Origin: Chitinophaga sancti
GTDB taxonomy: Bacteria > Bacteroidota > Bacteroidia > Chitinophagales > Chitinophagaceae
Length of the DNA: 64,000 bases
Assembly (NCBI RefSeq): GCF_034087045.1
Contig: NZ_CP139247.1
Coordinates: 6,598,001 to 6,662,000, forward strand
Direction: 5' to 3'
The notes under the pieces were generated by a model. It saw nothing but the letters and a program-made list of their open reading frames with translations. It made no database searches and had not been told where the DNA came from. A program made the position numbers and the translations under genes. This document shows positions 7,995 to 15,730 of this stretch, piece by piece. The first letter of the stretch is position 1. Every line of letters begins with the position of its first letter.

Positions 7995-8897
7995 ATGACT
8001 GAAGGAAAAAACTTTAGCCAACAGGAGATTGCATTCATTCATTTACGTATCAGAAGTGAATTTTCATCATTTATTTATGAGAGAGTGTTAAATGGTGCTT
8101 CACCCGCAACATGCCTAAACTTTTGGGAGAAATTACTACGCCAAAACTTTTGTATTGAAGTAGTTGCTTCAAATATCAAAGCGCAAATACCAAATCGACA
8201 TGATTTGATGCACCTGTTTTACGAATTATATGAGAAATGGGTAAAAGTCACCCTTCCCGAAGTGATAGACGGTGCATTGAAAACTGAGATTCAATATCGC
8301 AGTGATTCGCAAAAATCATTGCTTCCCAAAGAGCTAACGTTTGACCAGCAGGAAAGAATGGTAACCAAATATGGCAAGATGGAGCAGGGCTGCTTAACCT
8401 TTAGATTATCGAAGCATGTTGATGTTGACAGGTTAAACAAAATGCTGGAAGAAGCAGGAATGCTATATCATGATTTGATGAATATGTTCATGATGTTGGT
8501 CTTTAAAATTAATCTTGATGAATACCGTTATGATAAGTCCTTTTATACGTGGCTTGCTCCTGCCTTGATATCGAAAGTAAATTCATATTCGGATCTCGAA
8601 ATGGGCAATGATGATATGACGGGTGGTTATTTTATCGCATTGAAGGGTAAGCTAATAATTCTCCGACAGATCGAAAAAATGCTACATTCTTTGCCAGGAC
8701 GAAAGCCAAGCACCTGTTGGGAAAAACTGTTAGCCAAGCTGCAATTTGCATCTTTTTTTATTCCAATGTCAGCAACATTTAAAGCAATTGAATTTACAGC
8801 GATTGAGCAAAGCAATTTTTATGAGAAATATTTGCCATTTGCTGATCAAGTATTAATAAACTCAATATCCAAGACGGAATTATTAAGAATTAAATAA
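7995..8897 (+). CDS. Unknown soluble protein, paralogue 1
   Basis: 300 residues, no signal peptide or membrane segment, predicted mainly helical. I do not recognise a family. It is related to the next gene: HDLMHLFYELYEKW corresponds to HEIMQFIFEKISCR, and KINLDEYRYDKSFYTWLAPAL corresponds to KVSLGSFGYERNSYTQLKFAL. The two are separated by only 6 bp and must be co-transcribed. They mark the start of the accessory region of the ICE, just past the long hairpin. Function unknown. Confidence 0.75.
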   Translation: MTEGKNFSQQEIAFIHLRIRSEFSSFIYERVLNGASPATCLNFWEKLLRQNFCIEVVASNIKAQIPNRHDLMHLFYELYEKWVKVTLPEVIDGALKTEIQYRSDSQKSLLPKELTFDQQERMVTKYGKMEQGCLTFRLSKHVDVDRLNKMLEEAGMLYHDLMNMFMMLVFKINLDEYRYDKSFYTWLAPALISKVNSYSDLEMGNDDMTGGYFIALKGKLIILRQIEKMLHSLPGRKPSTCWEKLLAKLQFASFFIPMSATFKAIEFTAIEQSNFYEKYLPFADQVLINSISKTELLRIK

Positions 8898-8903
8898 AAT
8901 TTC

Positions 8904-9833
8904 ATGGTTAAAGAAACAGCAATTAAATCCTTTACACCACCAACTGTAGGTGATTTATCTCCGGTAATGGTTCTTGCCGAGCGGTTTGATGACATTATCA
9001 GATCAAAGGCATTTAACGGTTCAGAAATAAGTATCTTGACTTATTTAAACTACTTACTCGAAATACCAGACCTTGAATCACTTGTTAAAAGAATAAGAGA
9101 ATCACTTGGAAATGCTTCACTCAAAAACCAGTTTAATGATTGGTGCAAAGAATTGCGGATTTGTGCAATAGATCATCACGAGATCATGCAATTTATTTTC
9201 GAAAAAATCTCCTGCCGTGTTAATGAACTGATGGAAGTGCAACCGGGCTTGTTATCAGATGGGCAGCAAATTGAAGTGGTGAACAAATTATATTCACTAC
9301 CGGTGATTGAAATGACGCTTAAGTTTCGGGAAAGTGACGTTTTTATGGTGCAGGATGATTTTGACGATCGTGTCGATCAAATGATAGTCCTTGCCTACGA
9401 GCTGTTGTTGGTATCCCAATACAAGGTTTCATTAGGGTCTTTTGGATACGAAAGAAATTCCTACACCCAATTAAAATTTGCATTACGAAGAGCAGTTGAC
9501 TATCAAATAGAGGATTTTATTTCAAATACAGGAATAGATAACAAAGCCAACGAGGTAGTGTTTTATGGTCTAAAATGCATCATAGAACCTATTAAAGATG
9601 TAATCGTCACGCTTTTAGATATGGATAAAAAATTACTTCAAAATACGAATCTTTATGAACTGAGCCGAATGTTTCCCCATTTCTCCACAGCAATTGAAGA
9701 GTTAGATTATAGCACATCAGAAAAAGTAGCGTGTCGTACAAAATTTAGCGGCTTTTTGGAAACGTTTAAAAAGATTATCGAGTTCGATCTGATCCAAGAG
9801 TTACCAAAAATAAAAGAGATCCCTCGTTTTTAA
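8904..9833 (+). CDS. Unknown soluble protein, paralogue 2
   Basis: 309 residues, helical and soluble, related to the preceding gene by length, domain order and the conserved block around GYERNSYTQLKFALRRAV. No catalytic motif is visible. Tandem duplication with strong divergence is likely. The base composition (rich in A and T) resembles its partner and differs from the tra region, which fits acquired accessory DNA. Confidence 0.75.
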   Translation: MVKETAIKSFTPPTVGDLSPVMVLAERFDDIIRSKAFNGSEISILTYLNYLLEIPDLESLVKRIRESLGNASLKNQFNDWCKELRICAIDHHEIMQFIFEKISCRVNELMEVQPGLLSDGQQIEVVNKLYSLPVIEMTLKFRESDVFMVQDDFDDRVDQMIVLAYELLLVSQYKVSLGSFGYERNSYTQLKFALRRAVDYQIEDFISNTGIDNKANEVVFYGLKCIIEPIKDVIVTLLDMDKKLLQNTNLYELSRMFPHFSTAIEELDYSTSEKVACRTKFSGFLETFKKIIEFDLIQELPKIKEIPRF

Positions 9834-9881
9834 TAAGGGCTTTAATGCTTTGTTGGTGATCCCTAAAATCCTAATCACAAA

Positions 9882-10571
9882 ATGCGAATAATTAAACTTT
9901 TACTGCTGCTGCTATGGTTTATTCTTCCGTCTGGCGAAAGCTATTCTCAGTACTACTTCTACCGTACGAAATTGGACGCGGGGTTGATACTGGGATATGA
10001 TTTTTCCAGATTGAATCTGACATCCTATTCTGATATGTTCCAGAAACGCATAGGCACACCAATTCCTTATTTTCATTTCGGAGGTTATCTGAACATTCCC
10101 TGGGCAGGTAATATGGCGATTAGTACAGAATTGATGTATGCGCGTTATGGGTTAAATTATCGCTACACATCAGCCATGTACAACCTGCCCGCTGGTATCA
10201 GCTATGATTTAAATAAGGAGAGAATCCAGTATTTGATCAATAATGTTTGGGTTAGATGCAAATACGGCAAATTCGCACTTCAAGGCGGCATTAAAACTTC
10301 CTACTTATTACATTCATCGGGAACAAGAGGCAATATCACTTGGTATCGCCCTCATGATGATTTGTATCAGAAATGGAATGTTCGGTTACTGGCGGGTGCA
10401 GAATATGCCTTTTTAAATGGTGCAGTAACAATTTATTTCCATTCAGGTATTCCCATATTCTTTGACAAGAATATTTTATCCGCTAATTCGGCTTCCAATG
10501 CTTTTCCTAACAGTGATGAAATGCGGCTATTAGACTTGCAAATAGGCACGAAAGTCCGAATTGGCCGATAG
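9882..10571 (+). CDS. Outer-membrane beta-barrel protein (PorT-like)
   Basis: 229 residues with a clear signal peptide (MRIIKLLLLLLWFILPSGES, cut near YSQ). Alternating aromatic and polar strands follow: LDAGLILGYDFSRLNL, HFGGYLNIPW, MAISTELMYARYGLNY and VRLLAGAEYAF. The C-terminus ends in a strand with a basic tail (LQIGTKVRIGR). This is the pattern of the outer-membrane beta-barrel proteins common in Bacteroidota. It is followed closely by a lipoprotein gene and may form a pair with it. The substrate cannot be inferred. Confidence 0.7.
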   Translation: MRIIKLLLLLLWFILPSGESYSQYYFYRTKLDAGLILGYDFSRLNLTSYSDMFQKRIGTPIPYFHFGGYLNIPWAGNMAISTELMYARYGLNYRYTSAMYNLPAGISYDLNKERIQYLINNVWVRCKYGKFALQGGIKTSYLLHSSGTRGNITWYRPHDDLYQKWNVRLLAGAEYAFLNGAVTIYFHSGIPIFFDKNILSANSASNAFPNSDEMRLLDLQIGTKVRIGR

Positions 10572-10597
10572 TTGTGATTGATATTAATCTTAAAGTA

Positions 10598-11149
10598 ATG
10601 AAACTAATTTTCGTAACCTTGTCCATTTTTTTCTTTGCATCCTGTAAGGTGCTATTTCCGTCACCGGCAACAATAATCAATAAAGATGTTTTTTATGTAA
10701 ATGACTCGATGGCTGAAATTAATCATCCATCACGATTTGGGGGCCGCATAGATACTGCTTTCAGTGATTTGATTATTGACATCGTTTCTGCTGTAACTTA
10801 TGATGATCCGATGATGCGGGATAGTTTAATAACAGCGGTGGGGAACTTTTACAACTTCGCGCTAATGGGGCATTTTCAACGGATTTTGATAAACGTTCGG
10901 AAAACAAATTATGGCCCCGTAATTAAAACCCTGATTTATATTCCCGGCAAGTTCCGGTTCAAGCTGATCCTTGATGACAATAAACGAGAAAGGCCCGATT
11001 GGGTCGAGCCTTTCTTGGGTGTGTATAATTATCATTGGCTCAAACCCCAATGGCCATCAAATGTAAAATCGGCAGCATGTTCACTCGAATCTTTTGCAAT
11101 ACCGGGGAACAATTCCGCAAATGGCGTAAGGTCCGAATATGATACCTGA
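10598..11149 (+). CDS. Predicted lipoprotein with overlapping 3' end
   Basis: About 183 residues from the ATG at 10598. It has a lipoprotein signal (MKLIFVTLSIFFFASC, Cys about 16). An upstream in-frame start at 10574 would spoil the signal peptide. No family recognised. The last 50 codons or so run through an inverted repeat (10987-11015) and 118 bp into the antisense of the opposite gene (11032-11535). The tail therefore probably arose by loss of an original stop codon, or is overprinted. The N-terminal part looks real; the C-terminal end is doubtful. Confidence 0.6.
   Translation: MKLIFVTLSIFFFASCKVLFPSPATIINKDVFYVNDSMAEINHPSRFGGRIDTAFSDLIIDIVSAVTYDDPMMRDSLITAVGNFYNFALMGHFQRILINVRKTNYGPVIKTLIYIPGKFRFKLILDDNKRERPDWVEPFLGVYNYHWLKPQWPSNVKSAACSLESFAIPGNNSANGVRSEYDT
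10987..11015 (-). terminator. Terminator for the opposing lipoprotein gene, inside a coding frame
   Basis: The perfect 8-bp stem AGAAAGGC/GCCTTTCT, with a 13-nt loop, begins 17 bases past the minus-strand gene's stop codon. On the minus strand it is followed by CGTTTATT. It lies within the reading frame of the plus-strand lipoprotein. Confidence 0.55.
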
Positions 11150-11535
11150 TAGCGTACATGTGCGTGGGTCTTGTCCTTTATTTCTATGCTTTTGATTTCG
11201 CTGACAACTTGCCGCGCAATGTAGACGCGGCAAGTTTTGGCCCCTTTCGCAGGGTGTTCCGCCAAATACTCTTTACTTTTTTCCGTGAGTTGAATGATGG
11301 GTTTATTGATATCATTTAGTGAATAAGGGGGGAGTTCTACATAGCCCTCAGCAGCCAGTTGAGATGACTTTAATTTTGCGTATAAAGACTCGTCGGTGAG
11401 CTGAAGATCTTCGCTAAGATTCTTATTATACTTCTTACTGAGAATCTTTTCAGCATCTCCTTTTTGCAAAGTAGGCTCACTGCAAGCGGATAAAAAAATC
11501 GCAATTACTGCTCCGAAAAACATCGTTTTTTTCAT
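11032..11535 (-). CDS. Predicted lipoprotein of unknown function
   Basis: About 167 residues from MKKTMFFGAVIAIFLSAC (ATG at 11535), with a lipobox LSAC and Cys at 18. The body is mixed alpha/beta (AEGYVELPPYSL, HVRYQVSYSDLTPFAELFPG) and ends in FTFDGHWGLSQ. No family is recognised. It is a single gene, convergent with and overlapping the preceding plus-strand gene, and is followed by its own terminator. Confidence 0.7.
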   Translation of the reverse strand: MKKTMFFGAVIAIFLSACSEPTLQKGDAEKILSKKYNKNLSEDLQLTDESLYAKLKSSQLAAEGYVELPPYSLNDINKPIIQLTEKSKEYLAEHPAKGAKTCRVYIARQVVSEIKSIEIKDKTHAHVRYQVSYSDLTPFAELFPGIAKDSSEHAADFTFDGHWGLSQ

Positions 11536-11616
11536 GTCATTGAATTTTGTGATTAATGGCATACTACGGTGCGGGGAAGTACACTTTAATTAAATTAACG
11601 AAAAAGACTGTAAAAT

Positions 11617-13338
11617 ATGACGTTTTCATACTTAAAAAAAACAATCATTCTTTGTTGCTGCAATACCAAAATGTACCTGTCCAGAACATTGAATACTGGT
11701 AAATTCACTTTCGAAAAGCATGAGCATACTATACACAGGTTTTTGATGTTGTTGATTACTCTGTATTTCAATATGCTCATCCCGACCTCATGCAACTCGC
11801 AATCGGTAAACGATAGCATTCAGTATTCTTTAGATAATCCCGGCGTTTACGCTTTTACAGATAGGTCTATCTATATGCCTGGAGAGGATATCAACGCATT
11901 TATTTACTTAATGAATGCATACGAATCCTCGGTTCTGAAGTATAGCTCGGTTTACGTGTGCTTGGTTGATCCATATACAGATTCTGCAATTGTTAAAGCA
12001 GATGCGCTGCTCGATGGTACTGCGGCTCAAATGACCATTCATCTTCCTCTTTCTATTCCTCCCGCTGATTATTTGCTAAAAGTGGTCACGAATGAATACG
12101 CAGAGGGTATGAAGGAAAATATCTTCCGATCATTAATTCATATTCGCACTACAAAGCAACCTCCCATTCATAGAGAACCAATTAAAGTTTACAGTGAACT
12201 CTTAGATGAAAGAAGGCAGGATACACTTCAGTGGAAAGTGCCTGCCAATTTGCACGCAGAAGTTATCCCGGTAAAATCGATATATAATACGCGAGAGTTG
12301 GCTCAGTTCAAAGTAACGTTACGAAATGCAGAAGGCAAACCGATGGAGGGTTCATTTATCGCAACCTGTGCGTTAAGCAGCCGCGTATTTCCTAACGAAG
12401 TCGATATTTGTAAGTATTATTACTATAATCAGTATCTCGAAAACTATTTGCCTATGAATTGGAATATGAATACGGCTACAGATAGTATAAGAAAATTAGG
12501 GAAAGACATCCGGTTACACAAATTTGCACCTCGACAGTATAGTAACTTTTACCCCATTACTGGAAATGTAAGACTTAATGGGAAATTGCCGCAAAAACCC
12601 TTGGTAATTACCGTCGCAGAAAATCTTTGGTCAACCAAGACTGATTCGCGAGGCAACTTTAAATTGCCTGATATAGCTATCGGGCATGGATCATCCAGTT
12701 ATGTTACCGTTGTACCTTCTGAGGATCGACGTTCCAGGTATCAGGTCACAGTAACTGATCATCGGGATTCCTTGTATCAGGTCATTGCACGCACTAAGCA
12801 CCGATTTGAAACGAGGTCAATCCCGGATTTAATACCGGAAGATGAATTTAGTAATCCATTTTCCTTAAGTTTCAAAGACACTCATACCACTTTAACCGAA
12901 ATCCCTATAGATCAGATTGAACCTTATGCAGATAGCGGATGTGATGCGACAGTCTGCCGGGAACTAGGTGTATGGAAATGCAATTTTCCAATGCATCATT
13001 TAAAAACACCCAACATTGGGCAGACCTATAGCGATGGACAGTCTATTTTTAATTATGTCGGATGCCCTGAAGACAATTTATCGGCAGATTGGTTTAAGAA
13101 AGTACGTGCGATACCTAGCTGGATAGAATTTTATTCACCGGATTTCGGTCGCGAAACATTTCCTGCACCTCAAAAACAGGGCACATTATATTTCCATACC
13201 GGCTGGATCTGGAAAGAAACAGGCGAAGGGAAGTTCGAATTTTACACCAATGATCTGAAAGGAACATTTATTGTTTTACTGGAAGGATTCAGCAATGAGG
13301 GGCCATTTTCTGCCCAGGCAACTATAACGGTGAAATAA
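11617..13338 (+). CDS. Large lipoprotein/surface protein with MG2-type and carboxypeptidase-regulatory-like domains
   Basis: Up to 573 residues. The best secretion signal begins at an internal ATG (11746, MLLITLYFNMLIPTSCNSQ), so the true start may be there; the longer frame is listed because it is open. Residues about 75-170 (YAFTDRSIYMPGEDINAFIY) match the macroglobulin-like MG2 domain seen in Bacteroidota surface proteins. A later part (ITGNVRLNGKLPQKPLVITV, then TDSRGNFKLPDI) resembles a carboxypeptidase-regulatory-like domain. No TonB-dependent barrel follows, so it is a stand-alone version. It is probably exported and bound to the outer membrane. Ligand unknown. Confidence 0.7.
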   Translation: MTFSYLKKTIILCCCNTKMYLSRTLNTGKFTFEKHEHTIHRFLMLLITLYFNMLIPTSCNSQSVNDSIQYSLDNPGVYAFTDRSIYMPGEDINAFIYLMNAYESSVLKYSSVYVCLVDPYTDSAIVKADALLDGTAAQMTIHLPLSIPPADYLLKVVTNEYAEGMKENIFRSLIHIRTTKQPPIHREPIKVYSELLDERRQDTLQWKVPANLHAEVIPVKSIYNTRELAQFKVTLRNAEGKPMEGSFIATCALSSRVFPNEVDICKYYYYNQYLENYLPMNWNMNTATDSIRKLGKDIRLHKFAPRQYSNFYPITGNVRLNGKLPQKPLVITVAENLWSTKTDSRGNFKLPDIAIGHGSSSYVTVVPSEDRRSRYQVTVTDHRDSLYQVIARTKHRFETRSIPDLIPEDEFSNPFSLSFKDTHTTLTEIPIDQIEPYADSGCDATVCRELGVWKCNFPMHHLKTPNIGQTYSDGQSIFNYVGCPEDNLSADWFKKVRAIPSWIEFYSPDFGRETFPAPQKQGTLYFHTGWIWKETGEGKFEFYTNDLKGTFIVLLEGFSNEGPFSAQATITVK

Positions 13339-13346
13339 AAATAATT

Positions 13347-13934
13347 TTACCAGAAGATTGTGCTGGCCAGGGAGATCAGTAACCAACTTATGGTGGTGAG
13401 TCGTTCTCTTAATATACTCAAGGCATTGGAAACTTGCTTTTTAACGGTTCCCTCCGCTATATCCAGCGTTTCCGCTATGGTTTTGTGGGAAAGGTCTTCA
13501 TATCTGCTCATTTGAAACACCGCGCGCATTTTGGGCGGCAAGGAGGCAATTTCACGCTCTATCAGCACTTGCAGTTCCTTGCCGTCAAGCGTGTGTTCAG
13601 TAACGTTACTGTAAAAATCTTCAACCTTCAGTGATGATAGATAGCTGTTCCTGCTTTTCCCCTTCCGGATCAATGAAATTACATCATTCCTTGTTGCACG
13701 CATCAGCAAATGGGGCAGCCGTGTATCTTCCCGGAGCGTTTCCATTTTTTCAAACAGCCAGCAAAAAACATCCTGAACAACATCCTTCGCCAGTTCTCTA
13801 TCTTCCAGCATACGCCTCGCGTGATTGAAAACTAAAGGCCAATACCGCTTATAAGTTTCCTTAAAAGCTTGGTGATTGCCAAGGCGGAGCCTTTCAACCA
13901 ATTCTTTTTCCGTTAGTAAACTATCATTAAACAT
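13347..13934 (-). CDS. ECF RNA polymerase sigma factor (sigma-70 family)
   Basis: About 195 residues from MFNDSLLTEKELVERL (ATG 13934). The sigma2 region is YKRYWPLVFNHARRML...DVVQDVFCWLFEKM, and the sigma4 region is LPPKMRAVFQMSRYEDLSHK with the helix-turn-helix TIAETLDIAEGTVKKQV. It is the Bacteroidota SusC-associated ECF class, and probably drives the SusC/SusD genes in response to their ligand. Unusually, it is divergent from the FecR gene, with 547 bp between the two. The hydrophobic C-terminal tail is normal for this class. Confidence 0.92.
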   Translation of the reverse strand: MFNDSLLTEKELVERLRLGNHQAFKETYKRYWPLVFNHARRMLEDRELAKDVVQDVFCWLFEKMETLREDTRLPHLLMRATRNDVISLIRKGKSRNSYLSSLKVEDFYSNVTEHTLDGKELQVLIEREIASLPPKMRAVFQMSRYEDLSHKTIAETLDIAEGTVKKQVSNALSILRERLTTISWLLISLASTIFW

Positions 13935-14481
13935 GCAGGAACAGTACCAGATTACCAAATATAATAATTGTTATTAAAATCCAGGTAATTACAAATGCAA
14001 CGGATGTCTAAAGAATTATGCTTTCAAAATATCGATCATTGTGCGCTTTCCCCTATCACAATGATAATACGGTTTTCTGACATTTATGTTAGCCGGATGT
14101 TAATGATCTGAATTATTTGTGAGAAATGACAAGATAGATGTTTAAACCCATAAATTTTAGGTAGAATTCTTAGCGTTTAGTCAATATCTAAATCGTTGAT
14201 AATGAGATATAATTGATTTATATAATTGGAAAGATTACAACGGTTTCTTAAAACCGATATATTAATTATGGTCAGGACCTACATATCTGGAATGCCGGAC
14301 TTAAAGAATTTACAATAGAGATATATAGCAGATGCTGAGAGGAAACACTCTGCTATGATATTTCAAATAAATATTCAAAGTCAAAAAGCAATTTATTCGA
14401 AGCAAAAAATATTTTGCTTTTATCTACCTCCTTAGCATTTCTCAAACGCCTTATATATAGAAACCAATCAAAAGATTGTCA
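13935..14481. promoter_or_regulatory. Divergent promoter region between ECF sigma and FecR genes
   Basis: 547 bp, AT-rich, with no credible gene on either strand. It must hold the promoters for both the minus-strand sigma gene and the plus-strand FecR gene. I see no strong inverted repeat or terminator in it, and cannot place the promoters with confidence. Confidence 0.45.
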
Positions 14482-15591
14482 ATGATTGATCCGAAAGTGC
14501 AAGAACTGCTGAAACGGTACGAAGAAGGTTTGTGTACACCTGAAGAAAAAAAGGCCGTGGAAGCATGGTACAGTATTCATGCTGCGTTGCAACCTGAGCC
14601 GGTTGGCGAAGATTATCAGCAATTAGAAAAGGAACTGCAACACCGTATCCCGATGCCACCAGGTTTTGGCCACCTCGCCAGAAGATGGGCGATAGCGGCA
14701 TCTGTAATAATTGGGATAGGGGTTGCCAGCTGGGTGTATTTCCATAAAGCCCCTGTAGTCCAGGAGCCGTTGGTTAACGATGTTGCCCCCGGAGGCAACC
14801 GTGCTACGCTGACCCTTTCAACAGGCAAGCGTATCGTCATAGACCAGCTTGCCAATGGTCGGATCGCTCAGGATGGCGGGGTTAGTATCAGTAAGTCTGC
14901 AAGCGGAAAGATTATTTACCATGCTGCGGGCGATCAGCCGGAGAGGGATTACAAAATGAATACTATTAGTACACCACGCGGCGGGCAGATCGAGGTGGTA
15001 TTGCCGGACGGGTCATTGGCCTTTATGAATTCTGAAAGTACGCTAACATATCCGGTTCAATTTGAACCCAATGATAGAAAAGTTACTGTTACCGGAGAAG
15101 TCTACTTCGAGGTAACTAAGGACGGTCGGAGGCCATTTATCGTGGCCTCTCTATATCAAAAAATCAAAGTTCTTGGTACACATTTCAATGTGAATGCCAA
15201 TAATGCTAAAGATCCTATGAAAACCACGCTGGCCGAGGGCAAGGTCGAAATTACCTTGTCCTCTACTGGCCAGAGGACAATTTTGGCACCCGGCCAGCAA
15301 GCCATTGCAGATCCCACATCTCTAAAAGTCATCCATGTTGACCCTTATGACTTCACTGCTTGGAAAGACGGCATCATCGTTTTCAAAGACACGCCACTGA
15401 AAGAAGCCATCGAGCAGATTTGCAGATGGTATGATGTAACTGCTGACGAGAGCCTGTCAGCCAGTAATGGCCTGCCGATCAACGCAGAGATTTCGCGTAA
15501 AACACCACTATCGGCTGTCTTGCATGCCCTTTCCAGTGGCACAGGCTTAAATTTTTATCTTAAAGAAAGGAGGATCTATCTGACAAAGTAA
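14482..15591 (+). CDS. FecR-family anti-sigma factor
   Basis: 369 residues from the ATG at 14482. The N-terminal cytoplasmic part (MIDPKVQELLKRYEEGLCTP) would hold the sigma factor. A single membrane span lies near residues 73-91 (IAASVIIGIGVASWVYF). The periplasmic FecR domain follows: ISTPRGGQIEVVLPDGS, VTVTGEVYFEVTKDGRRPF and IKVLGTHFNVNAN. The C-terminal DUF4974-like part (KEAIEQICRWYDV) is present. It would relay the ligand signal from the SusC protein's STN domain to the ECF sigma factor. It sits just upstream of susC, in the same direction. Confidence 0.93.
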   Translation: MIDPKVQELLKRYEEGLCTPEEKKAVEAWYSIHAALQPEPVGEDYQQLEKELQHRIPMPPGFGHLARRWAIAASVIIGIGVASWVYFHKAPVVQEPLVNDVAPGGNRATLTLSTGKRIVIDQLANGRIAQDGGVSISKSASGKIIYHAAGDQPERDYKMNTISTPRGGQIEVVLPDGSLAFMNSESTLTYPVQFEPNDRKVTVTGEVYFEVTKDGRRPFIVASLYQKIKVLGTHFNVNANNAKDPMKTTLAEGKVEITLSSTGQRTILAPGQQAIADPTSLKVIHVDPYDFTAWKDGIIVFKDTPLKEAIEQICRWYDVTADESLSASNGLPINAEISRKTPLSAVLHALSSGTGLNFYLKERRIYLTK

Positions 15592-15642
15592 CACATTCCC
15601 ATTTCCAGCCAAAGACACAACAAAAAGCACCCGCATAAAAAA

Positions 15643-15667
15643 ACCGGAATGTTGAGACCATCCCGGT
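15643..15667 (+). terminator. Weak hairpin between FecR and SusC genes
   Basis: ACCGGAATG pairs with CATCCCGGT with one mismatch. There is an A-rich run before it and no clean T-run directly after it. It could partly separate fecR from susC transcription. Confidence 0.3.
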
Positions 15668-15730
15668 AGGTGTAGTGTTTAAAAAAAATCGCATTACAGA
15701 CTATTATTAAACTACTAACAACGCAAATGT

